Shown here piece by piece: positions 1-9,409 of a DNA stretch of 37,337 nt. The DNA lies in NCBI GenBank assembly GCA_025351765.1, contig JANXVH010000118.1:1-37337 (forward strand), read 5' to 3'. The notes under the pieces are model-generated. The model was given only the letters and a program-made list of their open reading frames with translations, was not told the DNA's origin and searched no databases. The translations under genes were made by a program, and so were the position numbers. The number at the start of each line of letters is the position of its first letter. Position 1 is the stretch's first letter. The stretch comes from Pedobacter sp. (lineage in GTDB: Bacteria; Bacteroidota; Bacteroidia; Sphingobacteriales; Sphingobacteriaceae).

Positions 1-363
1 TGGAGTATCCAGCTGATTGCTGAAGATAAAAATGTTTCGGAAGCAGCACTGAAGCGTTTTGCCGAACTTGCGGTTTCAGACCCATCACCTTTGGTAAGAC
101 TTTACCTGGCTGCTGCATTGCAGCGCGTGGAACCTGCTAAACGTTGGGCTACTTTAGAAGGCCTGGTGCAACATGCGGAAGATAAAGATGACCATAACTT
201 GCCATTGATGCTTTGGTATGCTTTAGAGCCTGCCGTTCCACTTAATGTGCCTAAGGCATTAGAGTTAGCCAACAAAGCTATAGAAGCGAACATATTGCCA
301 TTTACCAAAAGACGCATAGGCGCCATGGGCATGAACCACAGCATGCATGGAGGGATGCGTTAG
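1..363 (+). CDS. C-terminal fragment of a HEAT-repeat (PVC-type membrane-bound dehydrogenase-like) protein
   Basis: The reading frame is open from base 1 and stops with TAG at 361-363, so only the last 120 residues are present. The sequence is alpha-helical with HEAT-like spacing, for example DPSPLVRLYLAAALQRV followed by a second helical pair ending PKALELANKAIEA. This resembles the HEAT region of large periplasmic PVC-type dehydrogenase/cytochrome proteins of Bacteroidota and Planctomycetes. No haem motif is in the visible part. In such proteins a CxxCH domain can follow the HEAT region, but this one ends soon after it, or the haem lies upstream of the cut. The family call rests on pattern only. 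The fragment suggests that the sugar-oxidation island further right extends beyond the left edge. Confidence 0.55.
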   Translation, partial: WSIQLIAEDKNVSEAALKRFAELAVSDPSPLVRLYLAAALQRVEPAKRWATLEGLVQHAEDKDDHNLPLMLWYALEPAVPLNVPKALELANKAIEANILPFTKRRIGAMGMNHSMHGGMR

Positions 364-441
364 GCGCGCACACGATGTGTTCGTTATAAAACATTAATTT
401 CTGTAAAGTGTTGTAGCTAAAATACCTAAAGGTGATTGGTT

Positions 442-3084
442 ATGGGACTTCAGAAATACAATGAAAAGCGCGACTTCAATAAAACTGCCGAACCTAAAGC
501 AGGTAAGAGTAAGGACAAGGACAAATTGCTTTTTGTGATTCAAAAGCATGATGCTACGCGTCTGCACTATGATTTTAGACTAGAGATGGAGGGGGTTCTA
601 AAAAGCTGGGCGGTACCGAAAGGTCCGTCCACTGATCCGAAAACCAAGCGGCTGGCTATGATGGTAGAGGATCATCCTTTTGACTACCGGAGTTTTGAAG
701 GGATTATCCCTCAGGGAGAATATGGAGGAGGTACGGTAATTGTGTGGGACGAGGGAACCTATGAGCCTATTGAAGAAATTAAAGGAAAGAAGGCCCAGGA
801 AAAGCACCTGCTGAAACAACTGGAAGCCGGTTCATTAAAAATTAAACTTCATGGTAAAAAGCTAGAGGGAGAATATGCTTTGGTAAAAACCCATGGAATG
901 GGTGAAAATGGATGGCTGCTGATTAAGCACAAGGACGAATTTGCTTCTGTAAAAGATATTACCAAAGAAGAGAAGTCGGTCTTGTCTGATAAAACCCTCG
1001 CACAAGTAGAAAAGACCAGCGGTAATATTTGGCATAGTTCAACTACAGATAAAGCCAGGAAGAAAGCCGCACCTGCGCAGGGTGGTAAAAAAGACAAGAT
1101 TCCGACAGGTATGAAGCCAATGCTTGCAACTCTTGTTGATGAGCCTTTTGACGATCTAAACTGGGTATATGAGGTAAAGTGGGATGGCTACCGTTCCCTC
1201 GCTTTTATCAATGAGGGAGAAGTTGAACTAATTTCTCGTAATAATAAGAGTTTTAATGATAAGTTTTATCCTATTTATAATCTCCTAAAGGAGTTTAAAA
1301 TCAACGCAGTATTTGATGGGGAAATCCTTGTGCTAAATGAAAAAGGGATTTCGAATTTTGGCGACTTGCAGAATTGGCGTAGTGAGGCGGATGGGGAATT
1401 GGTTTATTACGTTTTCGACATTATTTGGTATGATGGTAGAGATCTAAAAGATCTGCCATTGAACGAGCGGCAGACTATATTAGAAAAGGTACTTCCTGTG
1501 GAGGATGATAGGATTCGCCTGAGCAAGGTTTTTAAGGCTAATGGCATTGAATTTTACCGTGCAGCTGAGAAAATGGGGTTGGAAGGGATCATTGCTAAAA
1601 AAAGTGACAGTACTTATAGTGCCAATTACCGGTCAAAGGAATGGCTTAAGGTTAAAGTTCATAAGCGACAAGAAGTTATTATTGCAGGGTATACTAAGAA
1701 CGAGGATACATCAAAACCCTTTAGTTCACTCCTTTTGGGTGTGTACGAAAATGAGGCCTTAATCTACGTAGGCAAGGTGGGAACGGGATTTTCGGTAAAG
1801 CAACAAAAGGAAATGATGGCAGACTTTAAATTGTTGACGATCAAAGAAAGCCCATTTGAAGATATACCCGATGTGAACAAATCCTCCCGCTTTAGACCAA
1901 ATCCACCAAAGGCCAAAGCCACGTGGTTAAAGCCTAAGCTGGTTTGTGAGGTTGCTTTTTCTGAAATAACCAGCGACGGTGTTTTCAGGCACCCTTCATT
2001 TCAAGGAATACGTCTTGATAAGCAGCCAAAAGATGTAATTAGAGAGAAAGCAGAACCTAGAGATAAATTGGTTGAAGAAGTAAAGGTGGTTAAAAATGAA
2101 GAACCGGATACTCATAAATCTGCAATAGAACCACCAAAGGGAAAACAAAAGAAAACACTACTTAATCCTAAAGAGGAAACCCAGGTAAGAAAGGTAAATG
2201 GACATGAGCTGAAGTTTACACACCTAAGTAAACTTTACTGGCCGGAAGACGGCATCAGTAAAAGAGATATGTTCAATTACTATTACCAAATAGCAGATTA
2301 TATTTTACCTTATTTAAAAGATAGACCAATGTCTTTAAACCGTTATCCAGGTGGTATACATGCAAAGAGTTTTTATCAAAAGAACGTAAAAGATATGGCT
2401 CCGGAATGGGCTGCAACTTTCCCGTATAGTACTGGAGATGGTGAAGAAAAAGAGTACCTTTTAGGCGACGACGAAGCTACGCTACTTTGGATGGCTACCC
2501 TGGGATGTATAGAAATGAACCCATGGTTTAGCAGGGTTAAAACCCCTGATAACCCTGATTATTGTGTGATAGACTTGGATCCGGATAAGAATACGTTTGA
2601 TCAGGTAATTGAGGCTGCTAATGTAGTCAAAAAGATTTTAGATGCCGTAGATGTACCATCATTCTGCAAAACATCTGGATCAACGGGCATGCATATCTAT
2701 ATTCCGTTGGCTGCTAAATACGATTATGAACAAAGTCAGCTTTTTGCCAGAATTATAGTGAATATAGTGCATAAGCAAATTCCTAAGTTTACCAGTTTAG
2801 AAAGAATGATAGCGAACAGGAAGGGTAAAATGTACCTGGATTTTTTGCAAAATAGACCTGGTGCCACCATTGCCGGCCCATATTCCCTGAGACCGAAATC
2901 AGGTGCAACAGTATCCATGCCTCTAAATTGGGAAGAGGTTAAGAGAGGATTGACAATGAAGGATTTTACCATTTTGAATGCCGTTGATCGTGTAAAAGAT
3001 GTGGGTGATTTGTTTAAAGGTGTGCTAGGAAAAGGGATAGATTTAGAGAAGACAATAAAAAAAGCGCAATCAACTTTTGGTTAA
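442..3084 (+). CDS. ligD: ATP-dependent DNA ligase D (LigD), non-homologous end joining
   Basis: Multifunctional end-joining enzyme of 880 residues with three modules. The 3'-phosphoesterase module (about 1-190) carries HDATRLHYDFRLE at 36-48, including His42 and Asp44. The ATP-dependent ligase module (about 200-530) has motif I KWDG with nucleotidyl-acceptor Lys246. The AEP-type polymerase module (about 590-870) has the metal-binding DLDPD at 711-715. A lysine- and glutamate-rich linker lies around 530-590. The order phosphoesterase-ligase-polymerase differs from the mycobacterial order and is common in Bacteroidota. I chose ATG 442 because an AGGTGA lies six bases upstream and the family usually begins near MGLQKYNEKRDF. 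An in-frame TTG at 436 is the alternative. Its usual partner Ku is not in this window. Confidence 0.96.
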   Translation: MGLQKYNEKRDFNKTAEPKAGKSKDKDKLLFVIQKHDATRLHYDFRLEMEGVLKSWAVPKGPSTDPKTKRLAMMVEDHPFDYRSFEGIIPQGEYGGGTVIVWDEGTYEPIEEIKGKKAQEKHLLKQLEAGSLKIKLHGKKLEGEYALVKTHGMGENGWLLIKHKDEFASVKDITKEEKSVLSDKTLAQVEKTSGNIWHSSTTDKARKKAAPAQGGKKDKIPTGMKPMLATLVDEPFDDLNWVYEVKWDGYRSLAFINEGEVELISRNNKSFNDKFYPIYNLLKEFKINAVFDGEILVLNEKGISNFGDLQNWRSEADGELVYYVFDIIWYDGRDLKDLPLNERQTILEKVLPVEDDRIRLSKVFKANGIEFYRAAEKMGLEGIIAKKSDSTYSANYRSKEWLKVKVHKRQEVIIAGYTKNEDTSKPFSSLLLGVYENEALIYVGKVGTGFSVKQQKEMMADFKLLTIKESPFEDIPDVNKSSRFRPNPPKAKATWLKPKLVCEVAFSEITSDGVFRHPSFQGIRLDKQPKDVIREKAEPRDKLVEEVKVVKNEEPDTHKSAIEPPKGKQKKTLLNPKEETQVRKVNGHELKFTHLSKLYWPEDGISKRDMFNYYYQIADYILPYLKDRPMSLNRYPGGIHAKSFYQKNVKDMAPEWAATFPYSTGDGEEKEYLLGDDEATLLWMATLGCIEMNPWFSRVKTPDNPDYCVIDLDPDKNTFDQVIEAANVVKKILDAVDVPSFCKTSGSTGMHIYIPLAAKYDYEQSQLFARIIVNIVHKQIPKFTSLERMIANRKGKMYLDFLQNRPGATIAGPYSLRPKSGATVSMPLNWEEVKRGLTMKDFTILNAVDRVKDVGDLFKGVLGKGIDLEKTIKKAQSTFG

Positions 3085-3180
3085 TCAGGGTAAATTATTA
3101 GCTATCATATTTATTAAAACAAAGGCATATCATCCAAATTGTTTAATTTCTTCTAAATTTGGCCAATCAGAAACTTTATT

Positions 3181-3924
3181 ATGAAGCTTATATCGCATTC
3201 TTTTGCTACGTTTTTAGTTGCTATTGCCTTTAGTTCTTGCTCTTCCATTTACATGCCTAACGTACCTAACACTCCGATGCTGAGTAAGCAGGGAGAGGCA
3301 AGCGGTGGGTTACACGTTGCCTATAACGGAAATTTAAGTTTAAATGCTGCTTATGCTGCGTCAAACCATTTTGGCATAATTGGTAGTGGTTCATATATTA
3401 ATAACACTGGCAGACAGAAGGATTTTAAACAACGACTTATTGAAGTTGGAGGAGGGTATTTCACTACTTTTGGACCTGATGATAACCGTATTATTGAAGT
3501 TTATGCAGGGTATGGTGGCGGAAATACGGACAGAACTTATTATAGCTATGATAATAACGATGTGCTAAGTGAAACCGACATGCAGGAAGTAACTTATAAG
3601 AAAACGTTTTTACAGGTTAATTATAGCTCAAGGCTATCAGATAGTTTTACATTATTTGGGAAGAAGTTCCCAATAAGTTATGGAACAGCGATTAGAATTA
3701 GTCAGGTTGATATGAAGACTTTTCTTCGCAATGGAATAGGGCAGCTTAGGGAAGGTAACCTGTTTTTAGAACCTGTCTTTTTTACAAGGATGAAGTTAAA
3801 TGAGCAGGTACAACTACAATATACCTCCAGCGGGAACTTCGGGCTAAATAGCCGGAAGTTCATTAGTGCTGGAAATTCTTTATTTACAATTGGTGCTGTT
3901 GTAAATTTAGGTGGTAAAAAATAA
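3181..3924 (+). CDS. Putative outer-membrane lipoprotein with beta-barrel-like repeats
   Basis: Protein of 247 residues with an N-terminal hydrophobic segment followed by a lipobox-like FSSC at about residue 20, so it is probably lipidated. The rest is rich in alternating hydrophobic, aromatic and glycine residues (GIIGSGSYINN, VGGGYFTTFG, YAGYGGG, LFTIGAVVNLGG at the end). This looks like transmembrane beta strands of a small outer-membrane barrel. I recognise no named family. A TAAATTTG box at 3154-3161 fits a Bacteroidota -7 element but has no convincing -33 partner. Its stop codon abuts the stop of the convergent sugar dehydrogenase with no bases between them. Confidence 0.7.
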   Translation: MKLISHSFATFLVAIAFSSCSSIYMPNVPNTPMLSKQGEASGGLHVAYNGNLSLNAAYAASNHFGIIGSGSYINNTGRQKDFKQRLIEVGGGYFTTFGPDDNRIIEVYAGYGGGNTDRTYYSYDNNDVLSETDMQEVTYKKTFLQVNYSSRLSDSFTLFGKKFPISYGTAIRISQVDMKTFLRNGIGQLREGNLFLEPVFFTRMKLNEQVQLQYTSSGNFGLNSRKFISAGNSLFTIGAVVNLGGKK

Positions 3925-5715
3925 TTATTTGCTGAGGGTTAAGATCCATTTAACAATGGTCTGTAGCTCTGCTTCTTTCAGTGAAGCATGAGGAGGCATT
4001 GGAACTTCGCCCCAAACACCGGCACCACCTTTGGCAATCTTGTTGGTTAAATAGGCCATTGCTTTAGGGTCATTTTTGTATTTAGCTGAAACTTTTATGA
4101 AAGCAGGCCCTATAGATGTAGTAGAAGTCTTATGACATACAGCGCAGTCTGTTTTGGCAATTATCGCTGCTGCCGCTACCGCCGGGCTAGCAGCAGTAAT
4201 TTGGTGACCCATAGTAGTAGCTTCTGCTGCTTTTGTAGTGGCGGCTTTTGCCACCGTTGCACTGTTGTTATAATCGATCCGAATTAAAGCGGCATCAGGA
4301 TTCTTTGCAAACCAGCCCTTACCATATTCAAGTATATAAAGTTTGTTATCAGGGCCTAATTCCATATCGATAGGAGCAGCTAGTTCTACGTTTGCCATAA
4401 ATGGCTCCATGCTCTTGTAATCGCCATTTGGCGCCATAGTAACCGCTTTAACCCATCCGCGAATCCACTCGTAAATAAGTAGTTTACCGTTATAATATGC
4501 CGGATAAGAAGGAACGCCAGGTTTTGCATAATAAACAGGTCCTGCCATCGCGGTACGGCCACCCTCACCGACTTCAGGAAATTCAGGAGATTTTGCATAA
4601 GGATACCAGATAAATGCTGGATGCGCGGGAGGTAGTTGAGTTAAACCAGTATTGTTGGGAGAATTGTTTATGGGAGCTGCAGGATCAAACGCATCTCCAC
4701 TAGTTCCAGTGGTGTAATCGTAAGCGCGATAAGGATAATTATTCCCAATAAAAAATGGCCAGCCAAAATAACCCGATTTACGGGCTTGATTAACTTCATC
4801 GTATCCTCTTGGTCCGCGTTCCGGGTCGTCATTCTGAGCATCAGGGCCAACTTCTCCCCAATACAAATACCCTGTTTTTTGATCTACAGAGATTCTGTAA
4901 GGATTTCTGTTGCCCATTACAAAAATTTCTGGTTTTGTTTTAGGTTCACTTTTACCGAATAAATTTCCTTCAGGAATACTATAAGTACCATCTGCATTCA
5001 TTTTTATTCTTAGGATTTTACCCCGCAGGTCGTTGGTATTTCCGGCAGAACGTCTTGAATCGTATTGATTAAAATCAGCACGGTTATCTAACGGTGCATA
5101 ACCTTTATTTGTAAATTTTTGATTTGGCGCGTCAAATGGTGTAGAATTATCACCTGCCGATACATACAGTAAATTACCTGGGCCAAATGCGATAGAGCCG
5201 CCAGTATGACAGCAGATTTCTCTTTGTGAATAGAATTCCAGTACTATTTTTTCTGATGCTAAAGAAATTTTATCACCAACCAGTTTGAAACGGGAAAGTC
5301 TGTTAACAGACCTAGAAGTTGGGCTGTAAAATGCGTACACAAATTTATTAGTAGCAAAGTTAGGGTCTACAGCCATGCCTAGCAATCCTTCCTCTGCGTT
5401 AACATCCTTAACACTGGTCTTGAAATAAACATCAAGCTTACCCGCGTCTTTCACCATTTTGGTAGCGTTTTTATAGATTAGAAATTCGCCTCTACGCTGA
5501 GAAATCAGCACATCTTTGTTGGGCAGTACTGCAATCTCTGTTGGTTCTGTGAATTGGCCTTTTGAAAGGGTAACCTTAACAAATCGGTTCTGGTTTGGCG
5601 TATCAATGGCTAGTTTGTTTATTTTTGTACTGTTTACAGGATGCTTAAATTCTGTAAATGCAAAAATTGAGGTTAGGGCAATGCCTGACAACAGGAGTTT
5701 TATAGGTGCTTTCAT
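3925..5715 (-). CDS. PQQ-type sugar dehydrogenase (glucose/sorbosone dehydrogenase family) fused to cytochrome c
   Basis: Periplasmic protein of 596 residues with an N-terminal signal segment. Residues about 40-480 form a six-bladed propeller of the GSDH family, with typical stretches EEGLLGMAVDPNF, REICCHTGGSIAFGPG, LRGKILRI, GNRNPYRISVD and PEFPEVGEGGRTAMAGP. The C-terminal domain (about 510-596) is a class I cytochrome c with CAVCH at 524-528 and a likely axial Met in VPMPPH. The family oxidises sugars or aldoses with PQQ. The fused haem would pass electrons to the respiratory chain. The substrate cannot be read from sequence. It is divergent from the DUF1080 gene to its right and probably part of the same sugar-oxidation island. 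Confidence 0.9.
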   Translation of the reverse strand: MKAPIKLLLSGIALTSIFAFTEFKHPVNSTKINKLAIDTPNQNRFVKVTLSKGQFTEPTEIAVLPNKDVLISQRRGEFLIYKNATKMVKDAGKLDVYFKTSVKDVNAEEGLLGMAVDPNFATNKFVYAFYSPTSRSVNRLSRFKLVGDKISLASEKIVLEFYSQREICCHTGGSIAFGPGNLLYVSAGDNSTPFDAPNQKFTNKGYAPLDNRADFNQYDSRRSAGNTNDLRGKILRIKMNADGTYSIPEGNLFGKSEPKTKPEIFVMGNRNPYRISVDQKTGYLYWGEVGPDAQNDDPERGPRGYDEVNQARKSGYFGWPFFIGNNYPYRAYDYTTGTSGDAFDPAAPINNSPNNTGLTQLPPAHPAFIWYPYAKSPEFPEVGEGGRTAMAGPVYYAKPGVPSYPAYYNGKLLIYEWIRGWVKAVTMAPNGDYKSMEPFMANVELAAPIDMELGPDNKLYILEYGKGWFAKNPDAALIRIDYNNSATVAKAATTKAAEATTMGHQITAASPAVAAAAIIAKTDCAVCHKTSTTSIGPAFIKVSAKYKNDPKAMAYLTNKIAKGGAGVWGEVPMPPHASLKEAELQTIVKWILTLSK

Positions 5716-5807
5716 TTAAAGTTATTGTGTGTTGGTTTCAAAAATTAAATATAGAAAGATATCTTCAAGATTTTCATCTATATTAGTAATTGTAACAAAA
5801 TCATTAT

Positions 5808-5838
5808 TTTGCAATGCTTTTAATGCTACACTAAATTG
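5808..5838 (+). promoter_or_regulatory. Bacteroidota-type promoter upstream of the DUF1080 gene
   Basis: TTTG at 5808-5811, a 20-base spacer, then TAAATTG at 5832-5838. This is one base short of the TAnnTTTG consensus of the Bacteroidota primary sigma factor. It would place the transcription start about 25-30 bases before ATG 5872. The call is from motif match only. Confidence 0.45.
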
Positions 5839-5871
5839 TTACTTTTAAACTTTTAAACTATAAAACACAGT

Positions 5872-7305
5872 ATGAAACTTAATTATTTAAAGTTCGGAAC
5901 AACGGCTTTTGTCTGGTTGTTAGGAACCGCACTTGTATCTGGTCAGCAATTAGCCGACCAGTCGGGTATTGATCTTAAAGATCTATCTGCATTTAAAAAA
6001 CCCGGGCAGACTTGGTCTGTGGCTGGAGGTGTTACGGCAAACTTGAATGAGGTAAACGTATTAAATGTTATCAAAGGAACAGGGGTATTGGTTAACCAAC
6101 CTACTAAAAAAGTTGCAGGATCAGACCTATTCACTTTAGGTGAGCATGGTGATATTGTTTTGGAGCTCGACTACCTGATGGCCAAGGGTTCAAACTCTGG
6201 CATTTATTTACAAGGAAACTATGAAATTCAATTGGAAGACTCCTGGGGGATGTTAAATCCAACAGCTGCCAATAACGGTGCAATATATGCGAGATGGGAT
6301 GATGCGAGAGGTGAGGGTAAACAAGGTTATGAAGGACATGCGCCACGTCAGAATGCGAGTAAAGCGCCAGGATTGTGGCAACACATCAGAATTGCTTTTC
6401 AGGCAGCTAAATTTGATGGCTCCATGAAAAAGATCGCTAATGCAAGAATCATTTCGATTGAATTAAATGGTGTTGTGATACAGGATAATATTGAGTTATT
6501 TGGTTCTACAAGAGGTTCAGCGGGTTTTGAAAAACCATTGGGTCCGTTGCGCCTTCAGGGCGACCATGGAGCTGTAGCCTTTAAAGAAATTAAATTCTCT
6601 AAACTTCCAGCTGATGCGGTGACAAGACAAAGAGAGAATAATACAGATCCTATTTATATAGATCGTACTACGACACCAAATATTCGCAGTTTTGTTGATA
6701 TCCCTGGCGGTTCTAAAGTAGTGCACGCAATATCTGTAAGTAGTCCAACTCAGGTTAATTATAGTTATGATTTGGATAACGGGTATCTTTTCCAAGCATG
6801 GCATGGAGATTTTATTGATGCTACACCAATGTGGGATGGCAGAGGTAACGGTACTTCAAGGCCTCGCGGAAGTGTAACTACTTTTACTAAAAAGCCAGTT
6901 CCGACTTTGTCAAAATTAGCTGATCCTAAGGGTGCTTGGCTTACTGATACTACTGGTACAGGATTTAAAACAAAAGGCTATATGGTAGACGCAGATGATC
7001 GCCCTACTTTTACCTATAATATGTATGGCGCTAAAGTGACTGATGCAATTAAAGTATTAGACGGAGGACAAGGTTTAAATAGAGAAATTACTCTTAATAA
7101 TCCTATTGATAATGTTTATGCTTTGGTTGTAAGCGGTGCATCAGACATTCAGGATCTTTCTAAAGGAATATACCTGGTAAACGGACAGTCCTTTTACATA
7201 AAATTTGACGACATCAAAGACAAACCTGTAATTAGGGATGTAGATGGCAAGAAGGACCTAGTTGTTCTTGTTCGTGGTAAGTTAAATTATTCTATTTTAT
7301 TTTAA
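5872..7305 (+). CDS. DUF1080 (3-keto-disaccharide hydrolase domain) protein, exported
   Basis: Protein of 477 residues with a signal peptide (about 1-24, cleavage near SGQQ). Residues about 30-245 match the DUF1080 concanavalin-like fold, with the strands GDIVLELDYLM, SNSGIYLQGNYEIQLEDSWG and a closing HGAVAFKEIKFSKL. PF06439 members have been linked to hydrolysis of 3-keto-glycosides. The C-terminal half (about 255-477) is a second region I cannot name; it contains LFQAWHGDFIDATPMWDGRG, also seen in exported PVC-type cytochrome proteins. The next gene starts 12 bases downstream, so they form an operon. It probably acts in the periplasm on oxidised glycosides, but the substrate is unknown. 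Confidence 0.85.
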   Translation: MKLNYLKFGTTAFVWLLGTALVSGQQLADQSGIDLKDLSAFKKPGQTWSVAGGVTANLNEVNVLNVIKGTGVLVNQPTKKVAGSDLFTLGEHGDIVLELDYLMAKGSNSGIYLQGNYEIQLEDSWGMLNPTAANNGAIYARWDDARGEGKQGYEGHAPRQNASKAPGLWQHIRIAFQAAKFDGSMKKIANARIISIELNGVVIQDNIELFGSTRGSAGFEKPLGPLRLQGDHGAVAFKEIKFSKLPADAVTRQRENNTDPIYIDRTTTPNIRSFVDIPGGSKVVHAISVSSPTQVNYSYDLDNGYLFQAWHGDFIDATPMWDGRGNGTSRPRGSVTTFTKKPVPTLSKLADPKGAWLTDTTGTGFKTKGYMVDADDRPTFTYNMYGAKVTDAIKVLDGGQGLNREITLNNPIDNVYALVVSGASDIQDLSKGIYLVNGQSFYIKFDDIKDKPVIRDVDGKKDLVVLVRGKLNYSILF

Positions 7306-7317
7306 GAAGGTTAGATA

Positions 7318-9291
7318 ATGAAATATACTTTTAAAATGCTGGCAATGCTAGCTTTAAGTTTTAGTTTTACGACGGGGTTTGCGCAGGAAACGCCCAAAGA
7401 AGAAGATTTCTTCAAAATAAATAAAGTAAGGACACCAGAAGGAGTGATACTTGAAGTAGGTGGATTGGTTACTTTACCTAACGGAGACCTTGGTATATCT
7501 ACCAGAAGAGGAGATGTATATATTGTACAAAATCCGACCGGCTCAAGACCTTATTTTCACAAATTTGCAAGTGGCTTACATGAAATATTAGGGCTTGCCT
7601 ACAAAGATGGCGCTTTATATTGCGCGCAAAGAGGTGAACTAACCAAATTGGTTGATACCAATATGGATGGTAAAGCTGATGTTTATGAAACAGTTTATGC
7701 ATGGCCGTTAAGCGGACACTACCATGAATATAGTTTCGGTCCTAAAATTGCTCCTGATGGATCTTTCTTTGTAACCGGTAACGTTGCTTTTGGCGATGAG
7801 ATGTGGTATCGTGGTGAAAGCCGTGTACCCATGCGTGGATGGGCAATGAACATTACTGAAGATGGTAAAATGCAGCCTTGGGCAACTGGAATGCGTTCTC
7901 CAGCTGGTCCCGCTGTAATCGACGGACAACTTTATTATACTGATAACCAAGGAGATTGGGTAGGTTCCGGTGCGATCTGGAAAGTAAATAAAGGTGATTT
8001 TATTGGTCACCCTGCAGGTTTAAGATGGACCGGTAGATCCGATTCACCAGTTAAATTAACTGAGGAATATTTCCGTTCTAAAATTAGCGAAAGAAGGGAT
8101 GTTACTGCAGAAGGAAGAGCTATCAAGCCTGAAAACCGGGTAGATGAGAAATTCAAAATGCTTTGGGAAATGAAAAAAGATTTTCCAGAACTGAGATTGC
8201 CTTCTGTATGGCTTCCTTATGGTATCTTGGGTATTTCTACTTCAGAACCTGTTAAAATTCCTGCGGGTGCTTTTGGTCCTTTCGAAGGTCAGATCTTGGT
8301 AGGTGATCAAGGTATGAGTATCATTTCACGTATATTCTTCGAAACCGTTAATGGTGTTGAGCAAGGTGCTTCATTTATGTTCAGAAGCGGTTTCCGTTCT
8401 GGCGTATTGAGATTGGCCTTTGGTACAGATAAATCATTATTTGTAGGAGAAACCAATCGTGGTTGGGGCTCGGCAGGTGATGCTAACGAAGGTTTAGAAC
8501 GTTTAGTTTACAATCCAAGCAATACTCCTTTCGAAATGAGAGCAGTTAGGGCGATGCCTGATGGATTTGAAATTGAATTTACAAGTCCTGTTGATTCGAA
8601 GACAGCTAACGATATTGCTTCTTACAACGTGGAAAGTTATTTATACAAATATCATCCGGTATATGGATCTCCACCAATCAATCTCGAAAAATTGAAGATT
8701 AAAGGAGTTAAAGTTTCTGCGGATGGTTTAAAAGCAAGGTTAGTTGTTGATAACTTACGTCAGTACTACATTCATACCATTACTATTAATGGTGTAAAAG
8801 AGAAGAGTAGCGGTGTATTACCACTTCATCCTATTGCTTATTACACTTTGAACAGTATCCCTAACGGAGATAAACTTTCAATGAGTGAACTGAGTACTAA
8901 GAACTCTGGAAGCGATAAAATGGCTTCTGCTTTACCAAGCTCACCCGCAGGTACAACCTTAAAAGGTAAAGTGCTTTCACCTTCAAAAAATGCTCCGGAA
9001 CTTAAAAGTTCAGAGACGGCAACAACTGCTGCGCCTACTTACGCGCAGGTAAAGGGACTTTTGACTAGTTACACTTGTGTAGCTTGTCACAATCCATCAA
9101 AGAGACAAATTGGTCCAGCTTTCGCTGATGTTGCTAAACGAAAGTACACAGCTGAAAAGATCCTTTCTTTGATTCATAATCCGCAGCCGCAAAACTGGCC
9201 TGGCTATTCTACTGAAATGCCTCCCATGCCTCAGGTTACTAAAGCTGATGGTTTAAAAATTGCTGCCTGGATTAATTCATTAAACAAGTAA
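7318..9291 (+). CDS. Exported beta-propeller (sorbosone dehydrogenase-like) fused to C-terminal cytochrome c
   Basis: Protein of 657 residues with a signal peptide (cleavage near FAQE at about 23). Residues about 30-430 form a propeller of the PVC-type dehydrogenase kind, with blade motifs GGLVTLPNGDLGISTRRGDVY, LVDTNMDGKADVYETV, GHYHEYSFGPKIAPDG and GMRSPAGPAVIDGQLYYTDN. A less conserved region (about 430-560) follows, then cytochrome c with CVACH at 587-591 and a likely axial Met in the TEMPPMPQ stretch. It is co-transcribed with the DUF1080 gene upstream. The likely role is periplasmic sugar or sugar-derivative oxidation with electrons leaving through haem c. Cofactor and substrate are not evident. 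Confidence 0.85.
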   Translation: MKYTFKMLAMLALSFSFTTGFAQETPKEEDFFKINKVRTPEGVILEVGGLVTLPNGDLGISTRRGDVYIVQNPTGSRPYFHKFASGLHEILGLAYKDGALYCAQRGELTKLVDTNMDGKADVYETVYAWPLSGHYHEYSFGPKIAPDGSFFVTGNVAFGDEMWYRGESRVPMRGWAMNITEDGKMQPWATGMRSPAGPAVIDGQLYYTDNQGDWVGSGAIWKVNKGDFIGHPAGLRWTGRSDSPVKLTEEYFRSKISERRDVTAEGRAIKPENRVDEKFKMLWEMKKDFPELRLPSVWLPYGILGISTSEPVKIPAGAFGPFEGQILVGDQGMSIISRIFFETVNGVEQGASFMFRSGFRSGVLRLAFGTDKSLFVGETNRGWGSAGDANEGLERLVYNPSNTPFEMRAVRAMPDGFEIEFTSPVDSKTANDIASYNVESYLYKYHPVYGSPPINLEKLKIKGVKVSADGLKARLVVDNLRQYYIHTITINGVKEKSSGVLPLHPIAYYTLNSIPNGDKLSMSELSTKNSGSDKMASALPSSPAGTTLKGKVLSPSKNAPELKSSETATTAAPTYAQVKGLLTSYTCVACHNPSKRQIGPAFADVAKRKYTAEKILSLIHNPQPQNWPGYSTEMPPMPQVTKADGLKIAAWINSLNK

Positions 9292-9315
9292 ACCGCTCTG
9301 GTTTAGTTTAAATAG

Positions 9316-9366
9316 ATATTTATTTGGTATAATCATTAGCAATTGATGGTTATACCAAATAAATAT
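9316..9366 (+). terminator. Hairpin terminator with a 17-bp perfect inverted repeat
   Basis: ATATTTATTTGGTATAA at 9316-9332 is exactly mirrored at 9350-9366 around a 17-base loop, followed by a T-rich tract (9364-9375). It sits 24 bases after the propeller gene stop and 43 bases before the symporter start. A partial terminator between the two genes is the simplest reading, though the AT-rich stem is unusually long. Confidence 0.6.
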
Positions 9367-9409
9367 TTTATTTTAACCCCCTTATATAATCAAACAACCG
9401 ATATAAACG

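Noticed and set aside
3154..3161. TAAATTTG box before the lipoprotein gene
   Set aside because: It fits a -7 element but no TTTG lies 19-21 bases upstream. Such AT-rich octamers are common by chance here.
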